In this document: positions 35,023 to 44,310 of the stretch, one piece after another | How the letters are laid out: each line of letters opens with the position of its first letter | Numbering within the stretch: position 1 is the first letter of the stretch | DNA from: Tigriopus japonicus | Taxonomy: Eukaryota; Arthropoda; Copepoda; Harpacticoida; Harpacticidae | DNA length: 64,000 nt | Reading direction: 5' to 3' | Assembly: GCA_010645155.1 (NCBI GenBank) | Contig: CM021312.1 | Span: 2,136,183-2,200,182 of the forward strand | Made by a program: the position numbers and the translations under genes | The notes under the pieces: model-generated | What the model saw: only the letters and a program-made list of their open reading frames with translations | What the model was told of the DNA's origin: nothing | Databases searched by the model: none

Positions 35023-35740
35023 TCAAAGAACAAACATTTGCTCCAATTGAATTTTTAATCTGGGGCTTCTCCGAGGAAGGTCTCTTGTCAATTGAGTTTT
35101 ACTGTTCTTCTCAGATGTTTTAGTTGAAGATTGGATCTTTGGTCAAAGATGCTTTCTATTTCGCCAAAGTATTCTTCCCGAGGGAAACAGTAGTTGATAT
35201 GACCTGCATTGGTTTTGTCCCACAATTGTTGCACAAGCGTCCCGTTTTTTGGTGAAAACATTTTGGACCAGCACTTCCAGTCCAATTTGAAGCACACTAA
35301 GAGGTCGGCTCCGAGCGTTGTAATAATCATCTTTTGTACGTGAGTTATCTGCCAAATCCAATTTGAATGATTCATCTTTCCATCTAGGTGCAAAGGCACT
35401 TTGATGAGTTGGAATCAAAGTCCGCAAAGGATGTCCAAAGACAATCTCTGCAGGTGAAACTCCGTTCTCTCAAGCAATCTCTAGCAACCCTCTTGTGAAA
35501 TTGTCGTGAGTTATATCTGAATTCGTAGTAACCACCAGCATTTTGAGAACTTTAACTGCAGACTCTGCATGCCCGTTTGATTGTGGATTATGTGGGGACA
35601 ATAGTCTCCATGTAACTCCCGACTCTTTCAAAAATTGTTGCATTTGTCTGCTAGCAAATTGAGGTCCTTGATCTGTTGCGAGTATTTGAGGACACCCAGA
35701 CTTATGTTTATGCAGAAAATGTCCAGGAATGCGCAGCGCG
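35023..35740 (-). pseudogene. gypsy (K02A2.6-like) integrase C-terminal part
   Basis: One frame with in-frame stops at 35470-35472 and 35143-35145. Catalytic core remnant: ILATDQGPQFASRQMQQF (second Asp) and SPHNPQSNGHAESAVKVLK (third acidic residue). The C-terminal region follows: PAEIVFGHPLRTLIPTHQ, DYYNARSRPLSVLQIGLEVL, LLFPSGRILWRNRKHL, and the basic RRSPRLK tail. The upstream side joins the 330-bp repeat at 35712-36042, so RT and RNase H are gone. Confidence 0.82.
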
Positions 35741-36042
35741 ATCTCGGAGCGCAAAAACTTGACCTGACATTATTCAAATTTGGAATAATACACTTTACAA
35801 GAGAAGAGTTGAAATTACACCGCATATCTCAAAGAACAAGTAGCATTCGGTTTTCACGCAAAAACACATACATTTTCAAAGTTATAGATGCCGAAACTTG
35901 GTAAAATTTCACGGTCAAATTTGACTTTCAACCTCTCAAGGTGCTGCGCCATCTAACGTTAGGCAATTGAACAAATTGACATGATGTCATCCAATTCAGC
36001 TGTGGGAACCAAGAAAAATAAACAAGCTCTACACGGTCCATT
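35712..36042 (-). repeat. 330-bp dispersed repeat, copy B (inverted relative to copy A)
   Basis: Reverse complement of 28242-28571. It overlaps the truncated end of the integrase remnant, so the boundary with the gypsy sequence is uncertain by about 30 bp. Confidence 0.8.
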
Positions 36043-36091
36043 GTCACTCCCAATTTGCTCGTGATTCAACAAGCTTGCACTGTGTGTGCAT

Positions 36092-36389
36092 TAGTGATGT
36101 GACTTGGTGTGTTGGGCAAGCTTTTTTGCGCGAGGTCGCAAGGTAGGGTCACCTAATGGAGATTTCGTGTTGTGCTCAGCTATATCAGCAAACTCAAATT
36201 TGAGTGTCATTTGCAACCCTGTTCAGAAGTCACAAAAGTTAGGGACGCCGTTCCGTTCTCCTTGATGAAAAAACAGGTTTTTGAAGATTGGTAAGCAAAG
36301 AGGAATACGATTTCACAAAGGTCAATTGGCGACACTACCTTACGACCTCGCGCAAAAAATCTTGCCCAACACACCAAGTCACATCACTA
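36092..36389. mobile_element. hAT-type MITE, 8-bp duplication
   Basis: 298 bp, flanked by GTGTGCAT at 36084-36091 and 36390-36397 (perfect). Ends begin TAGTGATGTGACTTGGTGTG and pair for about 60 bp. No coding sequence. Confidence 0.88.
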
Positions 36390-36612
36390 GTGTGCATTGG
36401 GATTGGACATTGAGCACCACTAGTTACCTGAGTCAAAACTGGAATTTGCGATTTCAGGGAGTCAGTGGCGGAATTGCTCTCTCACCTGCTATGCTTGAAC
36501 AAGCACAATGCATAAAGAATCAAGTCAGCTGGCATATTTGATGCTGGACTGCTGAAATGAGCTCAAAACAAATCTCCACTGACCTAACTGGAGTGACATT
36601 TCTGTCTATGTA

Positions 36613-37200
36613 CAGTGTGCGATAGCAAATTCGTTACAAATCTTTAACTATGAATATCTCAATTATTAAATAAGATTTCAAGGTTACATATAGACAGACT
36701 GAAAGTTCCGGTTTTAAGCTTTCAAAAAAGCCCAAGCTCACTCTGTTACGTTTAGTGAAAGCCGCGATGGAGGGACAATGTGTGTCCAATTTGCTTGACG
36801 CCCAAGTGCCCATTCTCAAGATTGTGATGTGTTCCAGGAAGTATGTGTACCGCATCAAGAACAAAAAGGAGGCCGGGGAGAGCATGGCAAGAAAGCCTGG
36901 AAGTGGTGGTATGAATAAAATTATTGATCTAAACTTCCTCATGGGCGTGGCATCCGTGGTCAAGGCCAACCTGATCAGAGAGAATCTTGTAAACTTCTGG
37001 CTGCCATCTTCTTTCCCGGATGCCGCTCATCTCGACGATGGCATCTAGAGCAATGTCAAGAATAGAGCCTGTGTGGTTCCTCACACCAATATTGACACAC
37101 TGAAGGCCTCCGTATAGAGGGAGTGAGCTGCCATGTCGGGATTTCATGTTGATGGCGGGGCTTGTTTTTATGGATTCAGCCACATACCAAGAGTCCATTT
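36613..37200 (+). pseudogene. internally deleted mariner/maT-like element
   Basis: A possible left end CAGTGTGCGATAGC follows TA at 36611-36612. The frame from about 36755 has an N-terminal DNA-binding part like that of the mariner at 7140-8159 (RKYVYRIKNKKEAGE, ARKPGSGG). It then passes directly to the third catalytic region and C-terminus: FWLPSSFPDAAHLDDGI, VKNRACVVPHTNIDTLKAS and AAMSGFH. The central domain with the first two Asp residues is missing. Stops are present and no right end was found. Confidence 0.6.
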
Positions 37201-37516
37201 ACTATTTCTAAATGTGAGTGAACCAAGCAAGTAAGATAAATTTCAGTGTTCGCATTGTGTGAGGCATAATTTTGGGCATCTTTTAAGCTCAAAACAGAAT
37301 ATTTTTCTCTGAGTATGTATTTGCTCAAAATTTCAACCTAAATACATTTAGTCCATTGATCAAGTGGCCAAAGAAAGAATTTTATTTGATAGTCTTTCTT
37401 GTAGTGCTTCCCACATTGCATTACAGCCTGAAGTACTTAAAGAAACATTCTTAAGTATATCGTGGAACCGAGTTCCATCAACTCATGGAAAAGAGTTAGC
37501 AATGGGTCGGGAAAGG
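37201..37516. other. no gene seen
   Basis: AT-rich, short frames only. Confidence 0.3.
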
Positions 37517-37712
37517 ATTTTTCAAGACCGAGTCGGGCCCAAGCCCTAAGGTTTCAAGACCAAATTGGGCCCAAGCCCTAAGGTTTCAAGACCAAGTCGG
37601 GCCCAAGCCCTAAGGTTTCAAGACCAAATTGGGCCCAAGTCATAAGGTTTCAAGACCAAGTCGGGCCCAAGCCCCAAGGTTTCAAGACCAAGTCGGGCCC
37701 AAACATGACTTG
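37517..37712 (+). repeat. 32-bp minisatellite, six units
   Basis: Units of GGGCCCAAGCCCTAAGGTTT followed by CAAGACCAAATT or CAAGACCAAGTC. The two unit types partly alternate, suggesting some expansion by a 64-bp higher-order unit. Confidence 0.9.
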
Positions 37713-38209
37713 ATTTCGGCTTGAAATTTCAAAGCCAACAAGGCTACTTTTTACCGTTTCAAGCCTAAGGGACGATTGTAGCATCAATTTGTCTTTCGCG
37801 TTCGGCCTAAGTACTGCGACTGCTCAAAAAAGTTCCTAGTTTTAGTATTTAAACTTAAGGCATGGTTACCTAGTGACGTCTTGGTTCTTTCCACAGAGGT
37901 CCCAGAGTGGAGATACCAGAGTAGCCCGATCGTGAAATTTCATTGTGGGCACCAAGGGCCGTTTTTCATCGCTATGTGGCCTCCTGTCTACCCTTTGCTT
38001 CTCCCAAATCATACCAAGGTGTTCAAAAAAGATGATGGTCAGTTCACAGGCATTAAATCACACAATTATGGGATTTGGCATTGAAGATTTATCTTGCACA
38101 CTTTCAATTGTATTATGATCTTCTACTTGGTTGGGCAATTATCTTACGATATTCTTCCGAAATATTTGCCTTTTCACGCAACTTCTGGCCAGTTCCAGCA
38201 ATAAACAAG
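37713..38209. other. no gene seen
   Basis: No coding or repeat structure recognised before the LTR element target site. Confidence 0.3.
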
Positions 38210-38213
38210 GCAG

Positions 38214-38309
38214 TGTAGAGGTCGTCAATTTAACACGTTTTTATTCTTCTCAAGTCTCAGAACGACTAACTAGTTTATCAGCATCTGTTGGTATATCAGG
38301 GTTCCTACA
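38214..38309 (-). repeat. 3' LTR (96 bp)
   Basis: Reads TGTAGGAACC to GACCTCTACA on the minus strand. Identical to 42425-42520. Preceded on the minus strand by the purine run GGGGGGGAGCTG. Confidence 0.9.
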
Positions 38310-38401
38310 CAGCTCCCCCCCAGACTTTCAAGTCGCTTGATATCTGTCTGGTTGAATGATCCGGCGACCTGATCTTGTGTGCTTCGCGAGAGGAACAGAG
38401 G

Positions 38402-39562
38402 TTAGGTTTTCATTGAACGACGGTGAAAAACATGGTGCTTGGTTTTCATTTGTAATGGTTGTTGATGAATCTGAGGTGAGAGTCGAAGGATGGCCCGAGG
38501 TCGTCCTCGATGCGGAGGATTTTCAACTTCAACCGGAATGCTACAGTCAAGATGAGCGGGCTTTAACCTGTCAATGGAGATGACTTCATGTCTATTTCCC
38601 ACCATAATCACGAAATATTTCAATCCTCTGCGTATCACCAAAAAAGGGCCTTGGTAAGGTTGTTGCAAATTCTTGGAGTGAGAGTCTCTTCGAATGAATA
38701 CATGTGTACATCTCTGAAGATGAGGTGTGACGGAGATCGGTCCGATTTTATGGCGTTCTGGATGTTTGGGCAGAAATCGTGCAATTTTGAATTTGAGATC
38801 ATCCACAAAGTGGTCCAAAGGAGGAGTATTGTTTGAAAAAGCAGTCAATTGTCCCGGGACAACGATGGTGTCCCGGGAAAATTAGTTCCGCGGAACTGTA
38901 TCCCAAGTCGGATTTTGGTGTAGTACGAAGTCCGAGTAAGACCCAAGGTAATTGTTGCAACCAATCTGGAGTTGAACAACGTGCTTTGAGTGCGGCTTTA
39001 AGGGTGCGGTGTAAACGCTCAATCATTCCATTTGATTGCGGATGGTAAGCTGTAGTTCGATGAAGGTTGATTCCCAATGATTGACAAAGGCCAATCCACA
39101 ATTGCGAGGTAAATTGAGCTCCTCGATCAGACGTAATGTGTGAAGGTAGACCAAAACGCGATATCCAACCGTCGAGAAGAGCTTTCACACACGAATTTGT
39201 TGTCGTGTCGATTATGGGAATAGCCTCCGGCCATCTTGTGAATCGATCTATGATTGTGAACAAGTAAGAAAATCCCTGTGCTACGGGTAAGGGTCCTACA
39301 ATGTCAACGTGAAGATGATCGAAACGGCGAGATGGAATTGGGAGATGCTCCATTGGAGATCGTATGTGCGTTTGGATTTTCGACTTTTGGCAAGAAATGC
39401 ACGTTTTAGCCCAATGTCCAACGTCTTTGGCTAAACCATGCCAAATGAATTTGGAAGCCATGAGAGACTTGGATGAACGGATGGAAGGATGTGATAAGTT
39501 GTGAATACAGTCGAAGAGTTGTTTTCTCATTGAACGAGGGACTACTGGGCGAGGATTACCGG
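38402..39562 (-). pseudogene. Ty3/gypsy integrase (sense to the LTRs), one frameshift
   Basis: Frame entered from the RNase H junction ([10 protein letters not shown]) through [16 protein letters not shown]. The HHCC zinc domain is HNLSHPS then CISCQKSK. The catalytic core has HVDIVGPLP, ITSDRGAQFT and YHPQSNGMIERLHR, giving the D, D, E triad. One frameshift near 38858 separates the core from the C-terminal domain, which has HVFIRRDSHSKNLQQPYQGP, ISIDRLKPAHL and a Pro/Arg-rich tail ending at 38402. Otherwise well preserved. It would insert element cDNA into the genome. Confidence 0.9.
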
Positions 39563-42330
39563 AGACTCAATGATGCAACCACCCCAGATAGATACCCTCT
39601 TCCTCATATACAGGACTTCACTGGAAATCTTCATGGCACGACAATTTTCTCCAAGATAGACTTGGTAAGAGGATACCATCAAATTCCGGTACACCCAGAT
39701 GACATTCCGAAAACAGCAGTTGTGACACCGTTTGGCCTATTTGAGTTTTTAAGAATGCCTTTTGGATTAAAAAACTCCGCCCAAGCTTTCCAAAGACTAA
39801 TGGACACAACTCTTCAAGGTCTGAATTTTTTGTTCGTCTATCTTGATGACATCTTAGTCGCTTCAAGTAATCGCACCGAACATATGTCACACTTGCATCA
39901 ACTATTCGATCGACTTCACTCAAATGGATTGGCAGTGAATTTAGCCAAGTGTGAGTTTGGAAAATCGTCACTTAATTTTTTGGGACATAAGATCACAAAG
40001 GATGGAGCATCACCCCTTCCCTCAAAAGTAGAAGCAGTGCGTTCACACCCCCAACCGCAAACTATTCGAGGTCTCCAAGAATTCGTTGGGATGGTCAATT
40101 TCTACCACAGGTTCTTACCTTCTGCAGCAATGATTATGAAACCTCTGTACTCGGCACTGAAATTAAAACACCTAGTTTGGTCCGATGAGCTAGACAAAGC
40201 CTTTCAAGATACGAAAGATGCATTAGCCAATGCTGTGATGTTAGTACACCCGAAAGAAGACGCCCCCATAGATATAGGCGCGAAGCGCCTAGATTCCCAA
40301 CCTTGAAGGTCCCTCTATTGACGGATATTTGAAATTCGGTACCGAGATGGACTTAGTCGTTTTTTTCAAACTCAGTGAATCAGAACTCTAGCACAGACAT
40401 ACACAGATATGACAAAGTGAGCTAAATGGGTGCTTTGTTTTGAAGGAAAAGTCACAGTTTGTTGTTGTACTGCATTCAGTTACTGCTGAAAAACAAGTAT
40501 GTCCAAACAAATTACTCAGAGCCATCTGCTTTTACAGCCACCAAACTTATTTCCACCTTCAAAATGATTTGATAAGGGGTTTGGCAGAAGGACTATTATC
40601 ATTTACATGTCAAATAATTGCATGCTAAGAGCAATTGTGTTTATTGCGTAAATAAGCAATTAAAACCCCTAAGAAATATCAGAACTCAAATTTGGTATTT
40701 TAAAATATGTCTGCAACATGTAATTAATTTATCCCAATACAAACAAAGATTTTCATGTGTGTAGCAAGTAAATTTGGACATACTAAGCTGAAAACTGGAA
40801 AAGTGGAAATTCAACAACTTTCCCCACATTCTGTGTCTTCAGCAAAAAGTAGTCTTTTAAGACCTGATAGTATGTCGCATCTAGGGATACCTATGAACTT
40901 GAGATGTTGTGATCTTGCATGCATTGTGACTGAAGTGTAAAGTAAAAAAAACGTTTTGAAAAAATACACATCATATCATCATATTGAACTAGCATTATCT
41001 TTTCAAAAGCAAAAGAACATTGTCCTGTGTGTTTTAAAGCAATATATCATTTGAAGTCTTTAATTAATGGCTGGGCTTTTTGTTTCCATCCACGATGTTC
41101 AATCCCGGAAATTTGTTCAACATTCCTATCAAGTGGCCACACTGAAGGCTATCCCTTAATTCCTCGGTTGCTCCATGGACAGGGCTGCCGTTCAAAAAAC
41201 AGTTTAGCAACTTGGACAAATTAACCACCCAAAAAATTGTGATGTTGACGCACCATTTATAAATTCAATGCCAAGTGAAGTTCTCCGATATCTAAGATTC
41301 TATATGAAAATGCAACTTTGAACCTGTCTCTCATGGCACCAATACGGCAACTTCAATGATTCATTAGGAAACTCCGATTCTCATGTTAGTTGACATTTAT
41401 CCCGGTAGAGAAGCAAATTCCAACCAGAAGCGTCTTTGATGGTCAACACCGCCATCTATTGATGATTACTTTCAAATTTGAAACTGAGATGGACTTAGTC
41501 GATTTGAGCCCAGTGGGCTTGGTTGAGCATGCGCGCAATACCTGTTTTTCGGTTTCAACTTCAGAGTTTCGCCGCAAGGGTCCCTCGCAGGGTTGGGAGT
41601 CTCCCTCACTGGAAGTGTGGCCAAGCCGTCTCTGACGCCCCTTTATCTCTGACCACAGACGCTTCGAATTTTGCCGTAGGTGCAGTTCTTCAACAATGGA
41701 CTGATCAGCAATGGCAACCTTTGTCGTTCTTTAGCAAACAATTACGTCCTCCAGAACAAAAATATTCCACATTCGACAGGGAACTTCTTGGATTGTACCT
41801 CGCAATTCGACATTTCCGTTTCTTCCTTGAAGGCCGACATTTTGTGATTTTTACGGATCATAAACCACTCACCTTCGCCTTTTCAAAATTATCAGACCCT
41901 TGGTCAGCCCGACAACAAAGACACCTGAGCTACATATCCGAGTTTTCGACGTCAGTGCTACACATTGCCGGAAAAGATAACGTGGTTGCAGACATGCTCT
42001 CTCGATCTGATCAGTTAAATTCCATTAACACCATTCGTTCTCAAGTTAACTTTGAGGAAATGGCTTGTTTTCAAAGTCAAGATGAAGAAATTCAAGCATA
42101 CCGCACAGCCATCACAAAACTTATTTTTGAAGATATTCCTCTTGGTGATAGCAATATAACAATACTGTGTGACGTTTCCACCGGTAACCCTCGCCCAGTA
42201 GTCCCTCGTTAAATGAGAAAACAACTCTTCGACTGTATTCACAACTTATCACATCCTTCCATCCGTTCATCCAAGTCTCTCATGGCTTCCAAATTCATTT
42301 GGCATGGTTTAGCCAAAGACGTTGGACATT
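39557..42330 (+). pseudogene. Ty3/gypsy RT-RNase H-integrase start, antisense to its own LTRs
   Basis: RT runs from [19 protein letters not shown] through [44 protein letters not shown] (catalytic YLDD) and [10 protein letters not shown] to VHPKEDAP near 40266. After the 1.37-kb insertion, RNase H resumes at 41642: SLTTDASNFAVGAVLQQ, KYSTFDRELLGLYLAIRHF, FTDHKPLTFAFSK and HIAGKDNVVADMLSR. The frame reaches a TAA at 42210-42212 and then the integrase start, cut off at 42330. There is no sequence upstream of the RT GDYRRLN motif, so the fingers and protease are missing. Confidence 0.9.
40267..41633. mobile_element. non-coding insertion in gypsy pol, 7-8 bp target duplication
   Basis: The RT/RNase H frame is restored exactly when this segment and one copy of GACGCCCC (40259-40266, 41634-41641) are removed. 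Ends are weakly inverted: CATAGATATAGGCGC against CAGAGACGGCTTGGC, then ATTCCCAACC against ACTCCCAACC. An internal direct repeat, TCTATTGA to GAGATGGACTTAGTCG, lies at 40315-40360 and 41457-41504. Duplication size and end type suggest a hAT relative. No coding frame. Confidence 0.7.
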
Positions 42331-42424
42331 AAGGTCCAAGGTTCAGGTCAGGACATTAAGGTCCAGGTTCCGTGTGACCCCGACGTTAGTTCTCACGTTT
42401 CGAGAATCACGTCGGGGTCACCAA
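42331..42424 (-). promoter_or_regulatory. primer-binding site (tRNA-Trp) and leader of the LTR element
   Basis: Plus strand 42405-42423 reads AATCACGTCGGGGTCACCA, which is the 3' end of animal tRNA-Trp plus CCA, so the minus strand carries the complementary primer site right after the LTR. The leader contains two copies of GACATTAAGGTCC and an inverted ACCCCGACG/CGTCGGGGT pair. Confidence 0.85.
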
Positions 42425-42520
42425 TGTAGAGGTCGTCAATTTAACACGTTTTTATTCTTCTCAAGTCTCAGAACGACTAACTAGTTTATCAGCATCTGTT
42501 GGTATATCAGGGTTCCTACA
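42425..42520 (-). repeat. 5' LTR (96 bp)
   Basis: Identical in sequence and length to the copy at 38214-38309; followed on the minus strand by one T and the primer site. Confidence 0.9.
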
Positions 42521-42846
42521 GCAGACAAAATGACGACAATGGCCTCTCTACAGACTACTGACATATAGAGTTAGTTAACCGGGCGGGATTGAAGCAACCT
42601 TGATTACAGAGGCACGGTACTGAAAAAATCATGTTAAGTTTCTACAGAAATTCCCAAACACGATGAAATGTGATTCGGGCTCAGGAAACCAAGAGGAACA
42701 ACTTTGATTTACTGAGTTTCTCAAAGTCAGGTCTGGATTAAAAGTTATATACCTAAAAACCTATTAAATAAATTCATTTTTGAAAATCTAGTCAGAACAC
42801 TTTTAGGGCAGATTTAGATACCTTTTGAATCGAAATTGCTTGAAAA

Positions 42847-43237
42847 TGTAGCTTCTCACGAGCGTTCACTTGCTAATGGCAAAGTTTACTTTTGAGTTTC
42901 TGGTTTTCGACTTGATGATTGATTTGGGAAAATAAACACACTGACTAACGTCGCTTCAATGGTGACCCCGACGTGATCCAGTTCTTGACTTAAACGAACA
43001 ATATCCTCCACACCGAAAGGCTTTGATTCCGAACCGTTTGTGAAAACGACAAATCTTGTTCTTCGTATTGTCGTCCATGGACTTCGTATTATCGATCCGA
43101 ATAGCTCCGGATCTGGGCGGGGAGCTGTAGCTTCTCACGAGCGTTCACTTGCTAATGGCAAAGTTTACTTTTGAGTTTCTGGTTTTCGACTTGATGATTG
43201 ATTTGGGAAAATAAACACGCTGACTAAAGTCGCTTCA
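42847..43237 (+). mobile_element. TRIM: miniature LTR retrotransposon, 391 bp
   Basis: LTRs 42847-42958 and 43126-43237 are 112 bp each and differ at about two positions (TGTAGCTTCTCACGAGCG to GTCGCTTCA). The primer site TGGTGACCCCGACGTGAT (tRNA-Trp) is at 42960-42977, and the purine tract GGGCGGGGAGC at 43115-43125. The duplication is AAAA on both sides, and the empty site survives in the opposite palindrome arm. The 167-bp interior encodes nothing in sense; in antisense it encodes a gag zinc-finger segment. Confidence 0.93.
42962..43138 (-). pseudogene. gag zinc-finger fragment inside the TRIM (antisense)
   Basis: An open minus-strand frame contains CRFHKRFGIKAFRCGGYC. This has the C-x2-H-x9-C-x3-C spacing seen at the gag C-terminus of a group of gypsy-like elements, and it resembles HSKYGVKARCCAASC in the fragment at 15190-15240. 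It runs opposite to the primer site and purine tract of the TRIM that carries it. Confidence 0.6.
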
Positions 43238-44149
43238 AAAATATGTTGCTCAGTTGCTGAGTTATTTGAGTTTCACCGGTTCATTTTTGGCGCAAAAAAG
43301 CGAAAAAACGTTCCGGGTATATGAAAACTCAAATTCCCAAGCAAATGATTTAAATTTTTGATGTCACAAGATGAAATAAAAATTCTTCATTCTTCTATGT
43401 TTTGTTACAGCATGTCAAAATAATATATATATTTTCCAAAAACACACTAAAAATGCATTTTTTTTTAACTGTGGCTTTTGAATTATGGAAAGGTAATATT
43501 GGCAAGTCCTCAATGCAAATTTTGTAAAATTCAATAAGGTTTTAAAAAATCGATTTTGGTCCATTTGACCATGGTCCTTCGAGAAATATCGAATTCTCGC
43601 TAAATACGAAGACACATCTGTTCAACAATTTTTTTGCAAACCTAACCAACTGTACTGAAATCAATGGAAACATAGTTTTTCAAAAATATGCATTTTTAGT
43701 GTGTATTCAGTTTTTATAAATGTTATTTTTAAATGTTACAATAAAACACAGAAGAATGAAGATTTCTTACTTTATTTCGTGACATCAAAAATTCACATCA
43801 TTTGCTTGGGAATTTGAGTATTCATATATCCGGAACGTTTTTTCGCTTTTTTGAGCCAAAAATGAACCGATGAAACTTAAATAACTCAGCAACTGAGCAA
43901 CTGAGCAACATATTTTCAAGCAATTTCGATTCAAAAGGTATCTAAATCTGCCCTAAATGTGTACTGACTAGATTTTCAAAAATGAATTTATTTAATAGAT
44001 TTTAGGTATATAACTTTTAATCCAGACCTGACTTTGAGAAACTCAGTAAATCAAAGTTGTTCCTCTTGGTTTCCTGAGCCCGAATCACATTTCATCATGT
44101 TTGGGAATTTCCATAGAAACTTGATATGATTTTTTCAGTACCGTGGAGG

Positions 44150-44310
44150 ACGTAGCTTCAATATGGAGGACGTAGCCTCATTATGGAGGATAGAAGCTCG
44201 TCATGAGGGGGAGTGCGGATAGTATCAATGGGCAAATCTTGTTTCCTCTAAAATTTCGGACGCCAAGTACATCCCCGGTCATTGGCTAATTGACTGTTGC
44301 GTTCTTATGA
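44150..44310 (+). repeat. short tandem repeats, possible LTR-element end
   Basis: Three 20-bp units of ATGGAGGACGTAGC(C/T)TC type, then GAGGGGGAGTGCGG, which looks like a purine tract at the end of an LTR element. No LTR identified. Confidence 0.3.

Larger units (their letters stand above)
38214..42520 (-). mobile_element. rearranged Ty3/gypsy LTR element with inverted RT/RNase H
   Basis: 4307 bp. Bounded by LTRs at 38214-38309 and 42425-42520 and the 4-bp duplication GCAG (38210-38213, 42521-42524). Minus-strand order: 5' LTR, tRNA-Trp primer site (42405-42423), an about 75-bp leader, then the block 39563-42330 in antisense (integrase start, RNase H, RT), then sense integrase (39562-38402), polypurine tract (about 38310-38325) and 3' LTR. 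Gag and protease are absent. The antisense block is itself split by an insertion at 40267-41633. Identical LTRs imply a recent integration. Confidence 0.85.
42613..44145. repeat. large palindrome (foldback-type), arms about 440 bp
   Basis: Arm A (42613-42846 plus 43238-43440) is the reverse complement of arm B (43690-44145), ending CACGGTACTGAAAAAATC on each side. Possible 4-bp duplication GAGG at 42609-42612 and 44146-44149. Arm A is split by a TRIM. The spacer 43441-43689 has no gene. Arm divergence is modest by eye. Confidence 0.85.

Noticed and set aside
36929..37198. 89-aa minus-strand frame
   Set aside because: Antisense shadow of the deleted mariner, whose plus-strand motifs are recognisable.
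37517..37712. Possible CRISPR array
   Set aside because: The units are contiguous 32-bp tandem repeats without unique spacers, in a eukaryotic sequence.
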